Source: Gottschalkia purinilytica
GTDB lineage: Bacteria; Bacillota; Clostridia; Tissierellales; Gottschalkiaceae
NCBI RefSeq assembly: GCF_001190785.1
Contig: NZ_LGSS01000003.1
Coordinates: 1 to 64,000 of the forward strand
Direction: 5' to 3'
Length of the DNA stretch: 64,000 nucleotides
The translations under genes and the position numbers were made by a program. This document shows positions 63,411 through 64,000 of the stretch, one piece after another; positions within the stretch are counted from its first letter, which is position 1; every line of letters starts with the position of its first letter. The notes beneath the pieces were generated by a model. That model was not told where the DNA came from and made no database searches. It was given only the letters and a program-made list of their open reading frames with translations.

Positions 63411-64000
63411 ATGAACAAAATAATTGCAATTATTACTTGTATATTCTTAACTTTTACAGGTTGCTCTAGTGTTAAAAGTTCTGGAAATCAATTAAATAAA
63501 CAAGATGATAAAAAAGAAGTAAGTAGTAAAGTAGATAACCTACAGAATCAGAATGATATTGCAGATAAAATACCTGTATTAATGTATCATCATATAATGG
63601 AACCTAATCATATAAAAGAAATGAAACAGGAGCAAAATTCGTCTGTCATTTCAAATATTCAGTTTGAAGAACAAATGAAATTTCTTCATGATAACGGGTT
63701 TTACGTAGCTACCTTACATGAACTAAAAGAATTTATAGAAGGAAAAAAAGAACTTCCTAAAAAAACTGTTGTTATAACTTTTGATGATGGATACTTGAGT
63801 AACGTAACTTATGCTTATCCTATCTTAAAGAAATACGATTTTAAGGCAACAATCTTTATGATAGGAACTTATATGTTTGGAGATACGGCAGAGTACGATT
63901 TTAAAAAATTACAATTCTTAAAATTGAAAGATTTAAATAAATATAAAGATGTATTTAGTTTTGAAAGCCACACTTATGACCTTCACAGGTTAAACGATAA
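63411..64000 (+). CDS. Polysaccharide deacetylase lipoprotein, 3' end outside window
   Basis: An ATG at 63411-63413 preceded by AAAGGGG opens a frame that is still open at the window end (196 codons). The signal ITCIFLTFTGCSS has a lipobox with Cys at 18. After a Lys/Asn/Gln linker a NodB-type domain begins at IPVLMYHHIM; motif 1 is VVITFDDGYLSN and motif 2 SHTYDLHRL, holding the catalytic Asp and metal-ligand His residues. It would deacetylate peptidoglycan or another cell-surface glycan. A Spo0A-box promoter precedes it. Confidence 0.88.
   Translation, partial: MNKIIAIITCIFLTFTGCSSVKSSGNQLNKQDDKKEVSSKVDNLQNQNDIADKIPVLMYHHIMEPNHIKEMKQEQNSSVISNIQFEEQMKFLHDNGFYVATLHELKEFIEGKKELPKKTVVITFDDGYLSNVTYAYPILKKYDFKATIFMIGTYMFGDTAEYDFKKLQFLKLKDLNKYKDVFSFESHTYDLHRLND

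Overview
The window reads as one chromosomal segment of an AT-rich, endospore-forming anaerobe of class Clostridia. The evidence is the spoIIA-sigF operon, a full spoVA operon, yunB, a BofC-like gene, a SCIFF peptide with its radical SAM maturase, a tRNA-Trp T-box and a preQ1-I riboswitch. Gene order (secDF, gamma-carbonic anhydrase, SCIFF, yajC, tgt, queA, SpoIID/LytB, ruvBAC) and the gut-type queuine salvage genes fit a Peptostreptococcaceae-like relative. Presence of spoVAA, spoVAB and spoVAF argues against Clostridioides difficile itself. The species assignment is inference.

Layout. 1-0.9 kb: two small spore-surface-like genes. 0.96-7.4 kb: a minus-strand secretion and tRNA-modification block, with the SCIFF ribosomal peptide and its maturase in the middle. 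7.5-9.9 kb: a Trp-specific T-box ahead of trpP, then a preQ1-I riboswitch controlling queT and queL. 10.08-10.80 kb: a transposase-less mobile cassette with inverted ends and a perfect 8-bp target duplication, carrying a frameshifted VOC gene. 10.87-19.1 kb: queA, a SpoIID-like protein, ruvBAC, a BofC-like protein, two unknown genes and yebC. 19.2-30.8 kb: nadE, cysK with a two-gene TSUP transporter, yigZ, hflX, yunB, a class A penicillin-binding protein and smaller enzymes. 31.1-38.1 kb: spoVA (with two unlisted small genes and an ATT-started spoVAA) and spoIIAA-AB-sigF, with readable sigma-G-like and sigma-H-like promoters. 38.2-43.7 kb: folD, a YgjP-like metallopeptidase and a sugar ABC/kinase cassette whose permease is broken. 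43.9-57.3 kb: thymidine kinase, DHFR, an ABC exporter, an AbgT transporter, a Y-family polymerase, nucleotide enzymes, a divergent cis-prenyltransferase and a chemoreceptor. 57.4-62.1 kb: a sparsely coding island with a membrane M48 peptidase next to an HNH protein, bounded by an orphan 3' fragment of RNase P RNA. 62.1-64 kb: a small membrane protein, a beta-rich unknown protein and the start of a polysaccharide deacetylase lipoprotein.

How genes work together. QueT and QueL should bring in queuine and cut it to preQ1; Tgt inserts preQ1 into tRNA and QueA continues the pathway, all within 5 kb. SpoIIAA, SpoIIAB and SigF control the forespore, and SigG then probably fires spoVA. Three genes far apart (a lipoprotein, a small cationic membrane protein, a deacetylase lipoprotein) share an unusual promoter: a Spo0A box exactly 21 bp ahead of a -10 element.

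The least explained content is the HNH plus M48 pair with its flanking debris, the mobile VOC cassette, and the shared Spo0A-type promoters. Several genes differ from intact versions by one base (VOC gene, ABC permease, uridine kinase-like start), so indel-type sequencing error should be excluded before calling them pseudogenes.
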